DNA of 34,241 bases from Thiobacillus sp. UBA3361 (GTDB lineage Bacteria; Pseudomonadota; Gammaproteobacteria; Burkholderiales; Thiobacillaceae): NCBI GenBank assembly GCA_002360535.1, contig DEQR01000018.1:1-34241 (forward strand), read 5' to 3'. Under the pieces are notes generated by a model. The model made no database searches, was not told where the DNA came from, and saw nothing but the letters and a program-made list of their open reading frames with translations. Positions 22,226-30,336 of this stretch are shown here, piece by piece. Numbering within the stretch: the stretch's first letter is position 1; each line of letters starts with the position of its first letter. Made by a program: the position numbers and the translations under genes.

Positions 22226-23527
22226 TCAGCCATCCCCCGGCAGGCTTCGGTTGCGGCAATGGGTCTCGCGCAGGAACAGGGCGCCGATCACCGCTAGGGC
22301 GGCGAAACCGGCCGACACGGCGAGGCCGTTGCGGTAGCCGGTCCAGGGATAGACCCGCGCGCCATCCACGAGGGTGCCGTCCCAGCTCAGGTCGGCCACC
22401 CAGCCGAACAGGGGCTGCATGATCGCCGCGCCCAGGAACAGCCCCGTGTTGACCAGGGCGATGGCCATGCCGGCGTTGGCCGGAGGGACCACTTCCTTGG
22501 CGGCGGCGTAGGTGACCACGAAGCCGCCGGCGGTCAGGCCGAGCAGGGCATAGAGCGCGTAGCCGGACAGGCCCGGCCCCCAGGGCAGGAACATCAGGGC
22601 CAGCCAGCTCGCGCAGGACAGCACGCCGGCGCCCAGGATCACCGGCTTGCGCCGGCCGATGCGGTCAGACAGGCTGCCCATCAGGAATGAACCCAGCGCG
22701 AAGCCGGCCAGGGCGGCGGTGGTGTACAGCGACGCCGTGCCGCGATCCAGGCCATGCACGTCGCGCATCAGCGGCACGCCCCACAGGCCGGCGAAGGCGA
22801 ACAGGCTGCCCGTCACCCCGAAGTTGACCCAGAAGCCCGGCCAGGCGGCCCGGTTGGCGAGCACGGATTTCATCTCCTGCCACCAATGGCGGCGCGCGGG
22901 GCCTTGATCGGTGGTGTTCACGGGCGGAAAGCCGGCGTCCTCCGGCCGGCTGCGCACCCGCCAGAAGGTGAGCCCGGCCAGACCCAGCGACGCCACCCCG
23001 GCGCCGACGAACACGCTGCGCCAGGAGAAGAAGCCCAAGGCCGCCGCCAGCGGACCGGCGGCCAGGATGGAGCCGAGGTTGCCGAGCAGCAGGGTGAGGC
23101 CGCTGACCATGCCGTAGCGCCGTTCGCTGAACCAGACGGTGTTGGAACGCATCAGTCCGACGAACACCACCGACACCCCCAGACCGACCAGCAGCCGCCC
23201 GGCCGAGGCGGTGGCGAAGTCCGGCGCCAGGCCGAACAGGATGGAACCGGCGCCGGCCACCAGGGAGCCGATGCCGGCGCTGATCCGCGGCCCGAAGGTA
23301 TCGGCCAGTACCCCGGCGGGGATCTGCATGGCGGTATAGACGTAGTAGTACATCGCCGCCAGCGAACCCAGCGCCGCGCCGGAGATGGCGAAGTCGCGCA
23401 TCAGGTCGGCGGCCACCACGCCCGGCGCCATGCGGTGGAAGTAAACCATCATGTAGGACACCACCAGGACCGCGAAAATGGTCCAGCGGACGCGGTTGAA
23501 ACGGCGGTATTCGGCGGGGGTCAGCAT
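22226..23527 (-). CDS. MFS transporter (12 TM)
   Basis: A 433-residue inner-membrane transporter with about 12 hydrophobic helices. The N-terminal half contains WTIFAVLVVSYMMVYFHRMA (TM1) and the loop DTFGPR, an analogue of the MFS GXXXDRXGR motif. GRLLVGLGVSVVFVGLMRSN is TM4. The second half repeats the motif as GSLSDRIGRRKPVI. It resembles anion:cation symporter or oxalate/nitrate-like MFS members, but I cannot assign a substrate. The start is ambiguous: GTG 23530 or ATG 23527, with no clear ribosome-binding site; I chose ATG. It lies 48 bp after ispH on the same strand and could be the distal gene of the ileS-lspA-fkpB-ispH operon, or separate. Confidence 0.87.
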   Translation of the reverse strand: MLTPAEYRRFNRVRWTIFAVLVVSYMMVYFHRMAPGVVAADLMRDFAISGAALGSLAAMYYYVYTAMQIPAGVLADTFGPRISAGIGSLVAGAGSILFGLAPDFATASAGRLLVGLGVSVVFVGLMRSNTVWFSERRYGMVSGLTLLLGNLGSILAAGPLAAALGFFSWRSVFVGAGVASLGLAGLTFWRVRSRPEDAGFPPVNTTDQGPARRHWWQEMKSVLANRAAWPGFWVNFGVTGSLFAFAGLWGVPLMRDVHGLDRGTASLYTTAALAGFALGSFLMGSLSDRIGRRKPVILGAGVLSCASWLALMFLPWGPGLSGYALYALLGLTAGGFVVTYAAAKEVVPPANAGMAIALVNTGLFLGAAIMQPLFGWVADLSWDGTLVDGARVYPWTGYRNGLAVSAGFAALAVIGALFLRETHCRNRSLPGDG

Positions 23528-23575
23528 CACGCGGGAGCGGGTACGTTCGGTCCCGGTGTGGGTGGCGGGAACGGG

Positions 23576-24505
23576 TTAACTTTGCAGTCCCCTGGGCAGC
23601 GGGAAATTAACGTTCTCCGCGATGCCGGTCTGGGCGTGGACCTGATCCGCGCCCAGTTCCCGGAGCCGTTCGATCACCCCTTGCACCAGCACCTCCGGTG
23701 CCGAGGCGCCGGCGGTGACCCCGACGCTGCTCCTGCCCACCAGCCAGGCCGGGTCGATCTGTCCGGCGTTATCGACCATATACGCGCTGACATTGCCCTG
23801 GGCGGCCACCTCGCGCAGGCGGTTGGAGTTGGAGCTGTTGGGCGAGCCGACGACGATGATCAGATCGCATTCGGCGGCCAGCCTCTTGACCGCATCCTGT
23901 CGGTTCTGGGTGGCGTAGCAGATGTCGTCCTTCTTCGGCCCGCGGATGGCCGGGAAGCGCGCCCGCAGGGCGGCCACCACCCGCGCCGCGTCATCGACCG
24001 ACAGCGTGGTCTGGGTGACGTAGGCCAGCCTGTCCGGGTCGCGCACCTTCAGCCCGGCGACGTCGCCCGGGGTTTCCACCAGGTACATGCCGTCGGGGCT
24101 CTGGCCCATGGTGCCTTCGACCTCCGGATGGCCCTTGTGGCCGATCATGACGATCTCCAGACCTTCCGCGCGCATCTTCTTGACTTCGACGTGCACCTTG
24201 GTGACCAGCGGGCAGGTGGCGTCGAACACGTTCAGGCCGCGCCGCTCGGCCTCATCCCGCACCGACAGGGGCACCCCGTGGGCGCTGTAGATCAGGGTGG
24301 CACCGGCCGGCACCTCGGCCAGCTCCTCGATGAACACGGCGCCCTTGGCGCGCAGGCTGTCCACCACGAAGCGGTTGTGCACCACCTCGTGGCGCACGTA
24401 GATGGGGGCGCCGAACTTCTCCAGGGCGCGTTCGACGATGGTGATCGCCCGATCGACCCCGGCGCAGAAGCCGCGCGGGTTGGCGACGAGGATTTGAGTA
24501 GTCAT
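23576..24505 (-). CDS. ispH: 4-hydroxy-3-methylbut-2-enyl diphosphate reductase
   Basis: A 309-residue enzyme for the last step of the non-mevalonate isoprenoid pathway, reducing HMBPP to IPP and DMAPP with a [4Fe-4S] cluster. The three cluster Cys are present: C14 (RGFCAGVDRA), C98 (FDATCPLVTK) and C196 (DDICYATQNRQ). Substrate-binding residues are also seen, such as H43 (VVHNRF), H76 (SAHGVP) and GHPEVEGTMG, as well as GSPNSSNSNRL. Length is normal. Its start overlaps the stop of fkpB (ATGA), placing it in a coupled operon with ileS, lspA and fkpB, a conserved order in beta- and gammaproteobacteria. Confidence 0.97.
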   Translation of the reverse strand: MTTQILVANPRGFCAGVDRAITIVERALEKFGAPIYVRHEVVHNRFVVDSLRAKGAVFIEELAEVPAGATLIYSAHGVPLSVRDEAERRGLNVFDATCPLVTKVHVEVKKMRAEGLEIVMIGHKGHPEVEGTMGQSPDGMYLVETPGDVAGLKVRDPDRLAYVTQTTLSVDDAARVVAALRARFPAIRGPKKDDICYATQNRQDAVKRLAAECDLIIVVGSPNSSNSNRLREVAAQGNVSAYMVDNAGQIDPAWLVGRSSVGVTAGASAPEVLVQGVIERLRELGADQVHAQTGIAENVNFPLPRGLQS

Positions 24506-24936
24506 GCGTGCTCCACGGCCAGGATATGCACCTCGAAGGTCACCGGCTGGCCGGCCAGGGGGTGGTTGAAGTCCAGTTTCACCCGTTGCGCGTCCGCCTC
24601 CAGGATGGTGGCGCTGAGGATCTGGCCGTTGGGCAGGGGAAAGTCGGCCATGTTCCCCTCAATGGGCTCCAGGCCGGGGGGAAATTCGGCGCGGGGCAGT
24701 TCCTGGATCAGGGCCGGGTCGCGGTTACCGAAGGCCTGGCCGGGCGGCAGGTCGAAACGTGTGGCCTCTCCGCTGGCGAGGCCCAGCAGCAAGGCCTCCA
24801 AGCCGGGAGACAGATCGCCTGCGCCGAGGATGAAGGTTTCCGGCGCGCCGCCGAAGGTGCTGACCACTTCCTCGTCCCCGCAGTTCAGACGGTAATGCAG
24901 GGTGACCCGGTCACCGGGGCGGATGCCGCCGGTCAT
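24502..24936 (-). CDS. fkpB: FKBP-type peptidyl-prolyl isomerase (SlpA/FkpB)
   Basis: A 144-residue cytoplasmic FKBP of the SlyD/SlpA type. It opens with GDRVTLHYRLNCGDEEVVST and has FILGAGDLSPGLEALLLGLA, followed by the inserted-flap segment ending VKLDFNHPLAGQPVTFEVHI. This is the standard SlpA/FkpB signature (the 'DFNHPLAG..L.F.V.V' end is very conserved). There is no His-rich tail as in SlyD. Start 24936 overlaps the lspA stop (ATGA). It acts as prolyl isomerase and chaperone; its specific partner is unknown. Placement between lspA and ispH is the conserved one. Confidence 0.95.
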   Translation of the reverse strand: MTGGIRPGDRVTLHYRLNCGDEEVVSTFGGAPETFILGAGDLSPGLEALLLGLASGEATRFDLPPGQAFGNRDPALIQELPRAEFPPGLEPIEGNMADFPLPNGQILSATILEADAQRVKLDFNHPLAGQPVTFEVHILAVEHA

Positions 24937-25466
24937 GGGGTCTGTCCCCGGTCTTGGGTGGGCCGTCCGTCGGGATTGCGGAAGGCGTCCAGGATCAGCA
25001 GGCCCGCGCCGAGGGTGATGGCGGAGTCGGCGACGTTGAAGGCCGGGAAGCTCCATTCGCCTACATAGAACAACAGGAAGTCGATGACGTGACCGTACAG
25101 GGCGCGGTCGATCAGGTTGCCGATGGCGCCCCCCAGCACCAGGGCCAGGGCACCGGCGAACAGCGGCCGGCCGTGGGTCTTGCGCAGCAGGTGCAGGATG
25201 ATGCCGGCGGCGACGATGGCCACCCCCATGAAAAAGCCCTTTTGCCAGCCCGGCTGGTCGGCGAACAGGGAAAAGGCCGCGCCGGTGTTGTGCACGTGCA
25301 CCAGCTTGAAGAAGCCGGTGAGGGGGATCGAATCCCGGTAAGGCACCAGGTTGTCCATGATCGCCCACTTGGTGAGCTGGTCCAGGACGAGGGTCAGGGC
25401 GGACAGCCAGAGCCAGCGCAGGCTGTTCCTGCCGTGTCCTGCCGTGCGCAGATCAGGCGAACTCAC
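24933..25466 (-). CDS. lspA: Lipoprotein signal peptidase (signal peptidase II)
   Basis: A 177-residue inner-membrane aspartyl protease with four hydrophobic helices that removes lipoprotein signal peptides after lipidation. Conserved motifs are VLDQLTKW (27-34), VHVHNTGAAFSLFADQPGW, GGAIGNLIDRALYGHVIDFL with catalytic D129, and FNVADSAITLG with catalytic D147. GTG 25466 is the best start: GGGGAGG lies immediately upstream and it overlaps the ileS stop by 14 bases. No in-frame ATG exists before the first conserved helix. Confidence 0.96.
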   Translation of the reverse strand: MSSPDLRTAGHGRNSLRWLWLSALTLVLDQLTKWAIMDNLVPYRDSIPLTGFFKLVHVHNTGAAFSLFADQPGWQKGFFMGVAIVAAGIILHLLRKTHGRPLFAGALALVLGGAIGNLIDRALYGHVIDFLLFYVGEWSFPAFNVADSAITLGAGLLILDAFRNPDGRPTQDRGQTP

Positions 25467-28230
25467 GCGCCTCCCCGTCGCCGTGGAGATTGCTCACGCA
25501 GCGTCCGCACAGGCCCGGATGCGCGGCGTCCGCGCCCACGTCCTCGCGGTAGTGCCAGCAGCGCTCGCATTTTTCATGGCTGCTCGCGGTGGCCTCGACG
25601 CGCGGCTCGCCGGGGCTCTTCTCTACCCGCGCCGCCGAGGTGATGAGCACGAACCGCAGGTCGTCCCCCAGGCTGGCGAGCAGGTCGTGGTCCGCCCCAT
25701 CGGCGTGGAACAGCACTTCGCCCTGCAGGGACGAGCCCAGGGTGCCGGCGGCGCGCAGTTCCTCCAGGCGCTTGGTGGCCAGGGCGCGCAGCTCCCGCAG
25801 GCGGCCCCAGCGGGCCAGCAGGTCGGCCTCGTCGGCCAGCTCCGGCAGGGTGTGCCAGCGGTCCAGGAACACGCTCTCCGAGCGGCCCACCAAGGCCCAG
25901 ATCTCCTCGGCGGTGAAGGACAGCACCGGCGCCAGCAGCCGGGTCAGTGCCTGCAGGATGTGCCACAGGGCGGACTGGGCCGCCCGCCGGGGGCGGGAGT
26001 CGGCGCCGGTGGTGTAGAGCCGGTCCTTGAGGATGTCCAGGTAGAAGGCCCCCAGGTCCTCGGAACAGAAGTTGTGCAGGCGGTGCACGGCCGTGTGGAA
26101 ACTGTATTGCTGGTAATCGGCCAGGGTGTCGGCCTGCAGCTGGCGCGTCAGGGCCAGGGCGTAGCGGTCGATCTCCAGCCACTGCCCGGGCGGCAGGCCG
26201 TTGGCGGCCATGTCGAAGTCGGCGGTGTTGGCCAGCAGGAAGCGCAGGGTGTTGCGCAGGCGGCGGTAGCTTTCCACCACGCGCTTCAGGATCTCGTCGG
26301 AGATGGACAGCTCGCCGGAGTAATCGGTGCTGGCCACCCATAGGCGCAGGATGTCGGCGCCGTAGGTGTCCATCACCTTCTGCGGGGCGATGACGTTGCC
26401 CTTGGATTTGGACATCTTCATGCCCTTGCCATCCACCACGAAGCCATGGGTCAGCAGGGCGGCGTAGGGGGCGTGGCCGTCGGTGGCGCAGCCGGTGAGC
26501 AGCGACGACTGGAACCAGCCCCGGTGCTGGTCCGAGCCCTCCAAGTACAGGTCGGCCGGGTGCTTCAGCCCTTCCCGTTCCTTGAGCAGGCAGGCGTGGG
26601 TGACGCCGGAGTCGAACCACACGTCCAGGGTGTCGCGGGTCTTGTCGTACAGTTCGGCTTCCGCGCCCAGCAGCTCGGCCGGGTCCAGGCTGAACCAGGC
26701 CTCGATGCCCTGTTGCTCCACCCGCCGGGCGACTTCCTCGATGAGTTCCTGGGTGCGCGGATGCGGCTCGCCGGTGGTCTTGTGCACGAAGAAGGGCATG
26801 GGCACGCCCCAGTTGCGCTGTCGCGAGACGCACCAGTCGGGCCGGTTCTTCATCATGGCCTCCAGGCGGGCGCGGCCCCAGGCGGGGAAGAACTCGGTGT
26901 CGGCGACGGCGCGCATGGCCAGGGCGCGTAGGGTGGCTTCGCCGCCGGCAGGCGCCTGGCGTTCCATGCCGATGAACCACTGCCGCGTGGCACGGAAGAT
27001 GATGGGGGTCTTGTGCCGCCAGCAGTGGGGATAGCTGTGCAGCGTCTTTTCCTCGGCCAGCAGATGACCTTTCTCGGTCAGGGTGGTGAGCACGGTCTTG
27101 TTGCCGGCCCAGATGCTCTGGCCGCCGACGATGGGGACGTCAGCGTAGAACTTGCCGTCGTCGCCCACCGGGTTGTCCACCTTCAGCCCATACTTCAGGC
27201 CGGCGATGTAGTCGTCGTGGCCATGGCCGGGGGCGATGTGCACCAAGCCCACGCCGGCCTCCAGGCTGACGAAGTCGGCCAGGATGATCGGAACCTGCCG
27301 CTCGTAGAAAGGATGCTCCAGCTTGAGCCCTTCCAGGGCCGCGCCCTTGACCTGACCCAGGGTCTCCACGGTCTCGAAGCCATAGCGCTTGATGGCCGAT
27401 TCGGCCAGGTCGCGGGCCAGGATCAGGATGCCCTTTTCCGTGCGGATCAAGTCGTAAACGAAGTCGGGATGTACGGCCACCGCCTGGTTGGCGGGCAGGG
27501 TCCACGGAGTGGTGGTCCAGATCACCGCGTAGGCCGGGCAGTCGGCGGCCTTGCCCAGGCCCAGGCGGGCGGCCAGGTCGGCGCAGTCGGCCACCGGGAA
27601 GGCCACGTCGATGGCCGGCGAGGTCTTGTCCTCGTATTCCACCTCCGCCTCGGCCAGGGCCGAGCCGCAGTCAACACACCAGTGCACCGGCTTGGCCCCC
27701 TGGTACAGGTAGCCGTTGGCCTGGATCTTGGCCAGCTCGCGGATGATATCCGCCTCGAAGCGGTAGTCCATTGTGAGGTAGGGGTGGTCCCAGTCCCCCA
27801 GCACGCCCAGGCGGATGAAGTCGGTCTTCTGGCGCTCGACCTGGCTGGCGGCGTATTCGCGGCAGAGTTCACGGAATCGGGCGGGGGGGATGTCCTTGCC
27901 GTGGGTCTTCTCGACCACCAGCTCAATGGGCAGGCCGTGGCAGTCCCAGCCCGGCACGTAGGGGGCGTCGAAGCCGTCCAGGGTCTTGGTCTTGACGATG
28001 ACGTCCTTGAGGATCTTGTTCACCGCGTGGCCGATGTGGATGTCGCCGTTGGCGTAGGGAGGGCCGTCGTGGAGGATCCACTTGGGCTGGCCGGCGCTGG
28101 CGGCGCGGATCTTTTCATAGAGCTTCTGTTTCTGCCATTGCTTCAGCCAGCCCGGCTCCCGATTGGCCAGGTCGCCACGCATGGGGAAGGGGGTGTCGGG
28201 GAGGTTCAGGGTGTCTTTGTAGTCGGGCAT
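25453..28230 (-). CDS. ileS: Isoleucyl-tRNA synthetase
   Basis: A 925-residue class I aminoacyl-tRNA synthetase that charges tRNA-Ile and edits Val. The HIGH motif is in NGDIHIGHAVNKIL (65-68). The editing (CP1) domain follows, with VIWTTTPWTLPANQAVAVHP. KMSKS is in GKGMKMSKSKGNVIAPQKVM. The anticodon-binding domain and a C-terminal Zn finger (CERCWHYREDVG with LCGRCVSNL) complete the bacterial type. Length is normal (E. coli enzyme about 938). It begins the coupled ileS-lspA-fkpB-ispH unit; upstream is a repeat-filled intergenic region rather than the usual short spacing to ribF. Confidence 0.98.
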   Translation of the reverse strand: MPDYKDTLNLPDTPFPMRGDLANREPGWLKQWQKQKLYEKIRAASAGQPKWILHDGPPYANGDIHIGHAVNKILKDVIVKTKTLDGFDAPYVPGWDCHGLPIELVVEKTHGKDIPPARFRELCREYAASQVERQKTDFIRLGVLGDWDHPYLTMDYRFEADIIRELAKIQANGYLYQGAKPVHWCVDCGSALAEAEVEYEDKTSPAIDVAFPVADCADLAARLGLGKAADCPAYAVIWTTTPWTLPANQAVAVHPDFVYDLIRTEKGILILARDLAESAIKRYGFETVETLGQVKGAALEGLKLEHPFYERQVPIILADFVSLEAGVGLVHIAPGHGHDDYIAGLKYGLKVDNPVGDDGKFYADVPIVGGQSIWAGNKTVLTTLTEKGHLLAEEKTLHSYPHCWRHKTPIIFRATRQWFIGMERQAPAGGEATLRALAMRAVADTEFFPAWGRARLEAMMKNRPDWCVSRQRNWGVPMPFFVHKTTGEPHPRTQELIEEVARRVEQQGIEAWFSLDPAELLGAEAELYDKTRDTLDVWFDSGVTHACLLKEREGLKHPADLYLEGSDQHRGWFQSSLLTGCATDGHAPYAALLTHGFVVDGKGMKMSKSKGNVIAPQKVMDTYGADILRLWVASTDYSGELSISDEILKRVVESYRRLRNTLRFLLANTADFDMAANGLPPGQWLEIDRYALALTRQLQADTLADYQQYSFHTAVHRLHNFCSEDLGAFYLDILKDRLYTTGADSRPRRAAQSALWHILQALTRLLAPVLSFTAEEIWALVGRSESVFLDRWHTLPELADEADLLARWGRLRELRALATKRLEELRAAGTLGSSLQGEVLFHADGADHDLLASLGDDLRFVLITSAARVEKSPGEPRVEATASSHEKCERCWHYREDVGADAAHPGLCGRCVSNLHGDGEAREFA

Positions 28231-28301
28231 TTGTTGGTTCGTGCCTGCGGTGGCGGTTATGCGGGGTGATGCGTCGTAGGCCGGGGGCCCCGGGCAGGGG
28301 C

Positions 28302-28350
28302 GTTACTTTCTTTGCTTGTGCAAAGAAAGTAACCAAAGAAAGCACGCCCC
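28302..28350. repeat. Left 49-bp inverted terminal repeat of composite element
   Basis: This arm pairs as reverse complement with 28751-28799 at 44 of 49 positions. It is itself a hairpin: GTTACTTTCTTTGC (28302-28315), loop TTGT, and the exact complement at 28320-28333. Such TTTCTTTGC...GCAAAGAAA hairpins are common intergenic repeats in beta- and gammaproteobacterial genomes (general knowledge, not searched). Confidence 0.85.
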
Positions 28351-28371
28351 GCCTCGTCGCCCTTCGGGTGC

Positions 28372-28467
28372 CCAATTTTTCCGAACCCGTTCGGGCGGCT
28401 GCGCAACTCGCCCTGCGGGCTCAAACAGTGCTCGCCGACTTCCCCCGAACGGGTTCGGAAAAATTGG
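28372..28467. repeat. Perfect 24-bp inverted repeat with 48-base loop
   Basis: The left arm 28372-28395 (beginning CCAATTTTTCCGAACCCG) and right arm 28444-28467 are exact reverse complements. The loop contains CTGCGCAACTCGCCCTGCGG and GCTCAAACAGTGCTCGCC, which resemble on the other strand the loop of the second module (GTTTGAGCGCAGCGAGTT). The two modules are therefore related. Confidence 0.85.
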
Positions 28468-28522
28468 CGACTCAGAGGGGGGGTAATGCGGTGGTTGGCG
28501 ACGGCCCGCGGACTGCAAAAGC

Positions 28523-28590
28523 CGTCATTCCAGCGCAGGCCGGAATCCAGAAGATCGATGGCTCTGGACCCCGGCTTTCGCCGGGGTGAC
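28523..28590. repeat. Paired ATTCC-type short palindromes
   Basis: GTCATTCCAGCGCAGGCCGG with following AATCCA is matched on the other strand by the unit ending in CCCCGGCTTTCGCCGGGGTGAC (28565-28590). Each half is a small stem-loop (for example CCCCGGC-TTTC-GCCGGGG, 28569-28586). The ATTCC...GGAAT form (28527-28546) recalls intergenic repeats found in many betaproteobacteria, including Neisseria dRS3-like units. Confidence 0.65.
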
Positions 28591-28637
28591 GGGTGGGACG
28601 ACGAGGGGGTGTGGGTTTTCCCTCCCCTCTGCCGGAG

Positions 28638-28735
28638 CCGAGGATTTTCGGTTTGGCTGGGGGAGCCGAAGGCCGGCGAAAGCTGTTTGAGCGCAGCGAG
28701 TTCTTTCGCCGCCCAGCCTAACCGAAAATCCTCGG
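28638..28735. repeat. 24-bp inverted repeat, second module
   Basis: Arms 28638-28661 and 28712-28735 are reverse complements at 23 of 24 positions (beginning CCGAGGATTTTCGGTT). A second stem, GGCGAAAG (28675-28682) with CTTTCGCC (28703-28710), nests inside around the loop CTGTTTGAGCGCAGCGAGTT. The module would form a long cruciform or RNA hairpin. Confidence 0.85.
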
Positions 28736-28750
28736 GGTTTCGACGGCAGC

Positions 28751-28799
28751 GGGGCGTGTTTTCTTTGGTTCCTTTCTTTGCACGAGCAAAGAAAGGAAT
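28751..28799. repeat. Right 49-bp inverted terminal repeat of composite element
   Basis: This is the reverse complement of 28302-28350 with five mismatches. It carries its own hairpin TTCCTTTCTTTGC / loop ACGA / GCAAAGAAAGGAA (28769-28798). The mismatch A/C in one stem arm is matched by a T/G change in the other, so pairing is kept. This suggests the hairpin itself is under constraint. Confidence 0.85.
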
Positions 28800-28875
28800 G
28801 CGCCGCCGGGCGCCCCCGGCCAACCGCCCGCAGTCAAACCACGAACGGTGGCAAAGCACCAAGAAAGCCGAGTCC

Positions 28876-29796
28876 TCACACATTCAACAACTCCCGCGCC
28901 TGCCGCGCATCCAGATCAATCTGCGCGACCAGCGCCTCCATGCTGGGAAACTTGGCCTCGTCGCGCAGCTTGTGCAGAAACTCCACCCGCAGATGCCGCC
29001 GGTAGATGGTCTGGGAGAAGTTGAACAGATGCACCTCCAGCGTCGGCCGACCGTTGGCGTGCACCGTGGGCCGCGTGCCCAGGCTGGCCACGCCGGGCCA
29101 ATCCGGTTCATCGAGTCCCTGCACCCGCACCGCGAAGATGCCCTTCACCGGCGGCCGGTTGTGCTTCAGCTGGATGTTGGCGGTGGGATAGCCGATCTTG
29201 CGCCCCAATTGGTCGCCGCCGACCACCCGGCCGGAGATGGAGTAGGGCCTGCCCAGCAGTTGCGCTGCCAAAGCCATGTCGCCCTCGGCCAGTGCCTCGC
29301 GGACGGCGGTGCTGGAGGCACGCTGGCCGGCGGCCTCGACGGTATGCAGGGCCTCGGCCTGGAATCCGTGGGCGGCGCCCAGGGTTTGCAACATGGCAAA
29401 GTCCCCAGCCCGTTTGGCGCCGAAGCGGAAATCGTCACCGACCAGCACGTAGCGCGCCTTCAGGCCGTCCACCAGGATGCGGCCGACGAACTCCTCGGCC
29501 GTCAGGGCGGCGAAGGCGCGGGTGAAGCGGCAGACGTGCATGTGCGCGACGCCCAGGCTGCGCAGGATCTCAATCTTTTCCCGCAGGCTGGTCAGCCGGG
29601 TGGGCGCGGCCTCGGGGGTGAAGACCTCGCGCGGATGGGGCTCGAAGGTGAGCACCGTGGGCAGGGCGCCCACCGACGCGGCGCGCGCGGTGAGGCGGGC
29701 CAGCATGGCCTGGTGGCCCTGGTGGATGCCATCGAAGTTGCCGATGGTGACGGCGTTGGGGCGGCCGGCGCGGGGCCAGCCGTGGGTGACAAGCAT
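28876..29796 (-). CDS. ribF: Bifunctional riboflavin kinase / FAD synthetase
   Basis: A 306-residue enzyme making FMN from riboflavin and FAD from FMN. The N-terminal nucleotidyltransferase half has AVTIGNFDGIHQGHQAML (15-32, with the HxGH-like segment), LTFEPHPREVF and VLVGDDFRFGAKRAGD, then SSTAVREAL. The C-terminal kinase half has GRVVGGDQLGRKIGYPTANI, VASLGTRPTV and LEVHLFNFSQTIYRRHLRVE. All core motifs are intact and length is normal. ATG 29796 begins the conserved fold. It is separated from ileS, its usual partner, by a repeat island, and from murJ by an inserted signalling pair. Confidence 0.97.
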   Translation of the reverse strand: MLVTHGWPRAGRPNAVTIGNFDGIHQGHQAMLARLTARAASVGALPTVLTFEPHPREVFTPEAAPTRLTSLREKIEILRSLGVAHMHVCRFTRAFAALTAEEFVGRILVDGLKARYVLVGDDFRFGAKRAGDFAMLQTLGAAHGFQAEALHTVEAAGQRASSTAVREALAEGDMALAAQLLGRPYSISGRVVGGDQLGRKIGYPTANIQLKHNRPPVKGIFAVRVQGLDEPDWPGVASLGTRPTVHANGRPTLEVHLFNFSQTIYRRHLRVEFLHKLRDEAKFPSMEALVAQIDLDARQARELLNV

Positions 29797-29861
29797 GGGA
29801 AGGTAGGTGCTTGAAAAACGTGCAATTCTAGCCCCCGCCCAGGGGTGAGTCCATGCGCCGG

Positions 29862-30317
29862 CTAGCCGGGTCGCGGTGCCGAGGCCTGGCCCGAGCCGCG
29901 CTCCAGCAGATAAGCAGCCAGTTTCTTGTCGGTGTTCAGGATGTGGTTCACCAGCCAGGCGTTGAGGAATCCCAGTAGTTCCTCACGGCTCACCAGACGC
30001 CCGTCCTTGAGCCCCTCGCGGATGGCTACCACTTTCTGGGAGAAGCCACGGTGCTCTTGGCGATGCCGGTCGTTGTCCGCCGCTGCCCGGGCGGCGTAGT
30101 CGTTTTCGGCCATCAGCTCCTCTTCGGTCTCGAAATGGTAGAGGGCGTAGCTGAGCAGCTCGCGGGTGATCTGCTCCAGCAGGTCCCGCGTCACCCCGTT
30201 GGCGAGCCGTTCGTTGGCCTCGTTGAGGGTGTTCACCAGCACCTGGTGCTGTTCGTCGATGCGCTCCACGCCGGTGAGATAGCTGTCGTTCCAGACGATG
30301 GGTTCATGGCTGATCAT
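29862..30317 (-). CDS. Bacteriohemerythrin
   Basis: A 151-residue single-domain hemerythrin that binds O2 at a non-haem di-iron site. Ligands fit the family pattern: H24 (RIDEQHQVLV), H61 and E65 (YHFETEEEL), H85/H89 (DRHRQEHRGF), H125 and D130 (NHILNTD). ATG 30317 has a near-perfect AGGAGGT 7 bases upstream; an upstream in-frame start overlaps the preceding gene and is less likely. It starts 19 bp after the GGDEF-EAL gene, so the two form an operon. Oxygen binding next to c-di-GMP signalling suggests an aerotaxis or oxygen-buffering role (inference). Confidence 0.93.
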   Translation of the reverse strand: MISHEPIVWNDSYLTGVERIDEQHQVLVNTLNEANERLANGVTRDLLEQITRELLSYALYHFETEEELMAENDYAARAAADNDRHRQEHRGFSQKVVAIREGLKDGRLVSREELLGFLNAWLVNHILNTDKKLAAYLLERGSGQASAPRPG

Positions 30318-30336
30318 GGGTTTACCTCCTAGTTGT

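Larger units (their letters stand above)
28302..28799. mobile_element. Non-coding composite palindromic (MITE-like) element
   Basis: A 498-bp segment between ileS and ribF bounded by 49-bp inverted repeats. Inside are a perfect 24-bp inverted repeat (28372-28395 with 28444-28467), a 24-bp inverted repeat with one mismatch (28638-28661 with 28712-28735) and a central pair of shorter stem-loops (28523-28590). It codes for no convincing protein; open frames across it follow the repeat sequence. No transposase and no obvious target duplication is seen. A non-autonomous element or a nested cluster of intergenic repeats would both fit. Confidence 0.55.

Noticed and set aside
22223..22228. Abutting stop codons TGA|TCA of convergent genes as a special signal
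   Set aside because: It is a neat arrangement but is expected by chance for tightly packed convergent genes; no terminator hairpin is present there.
22754..24895. A 713-codon open frame across the antisense of MFS, ispH and fkpB
   Set aside because: It spans three real genes on the other strand, and its translation is low-complexity without motifs.
28302..28799. CRISPR array
   Set aside because: The repeats are inverted, of different lengths and not regularly spaced by unique spacers; no cas genes are present.
28257..28883. Protein-coding gene in the repeat island
   Set aside because: Open frames on both strands here follow exactly the inverted repeats, and their products are unlike any family. 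The palindromic DNA explains the openness.
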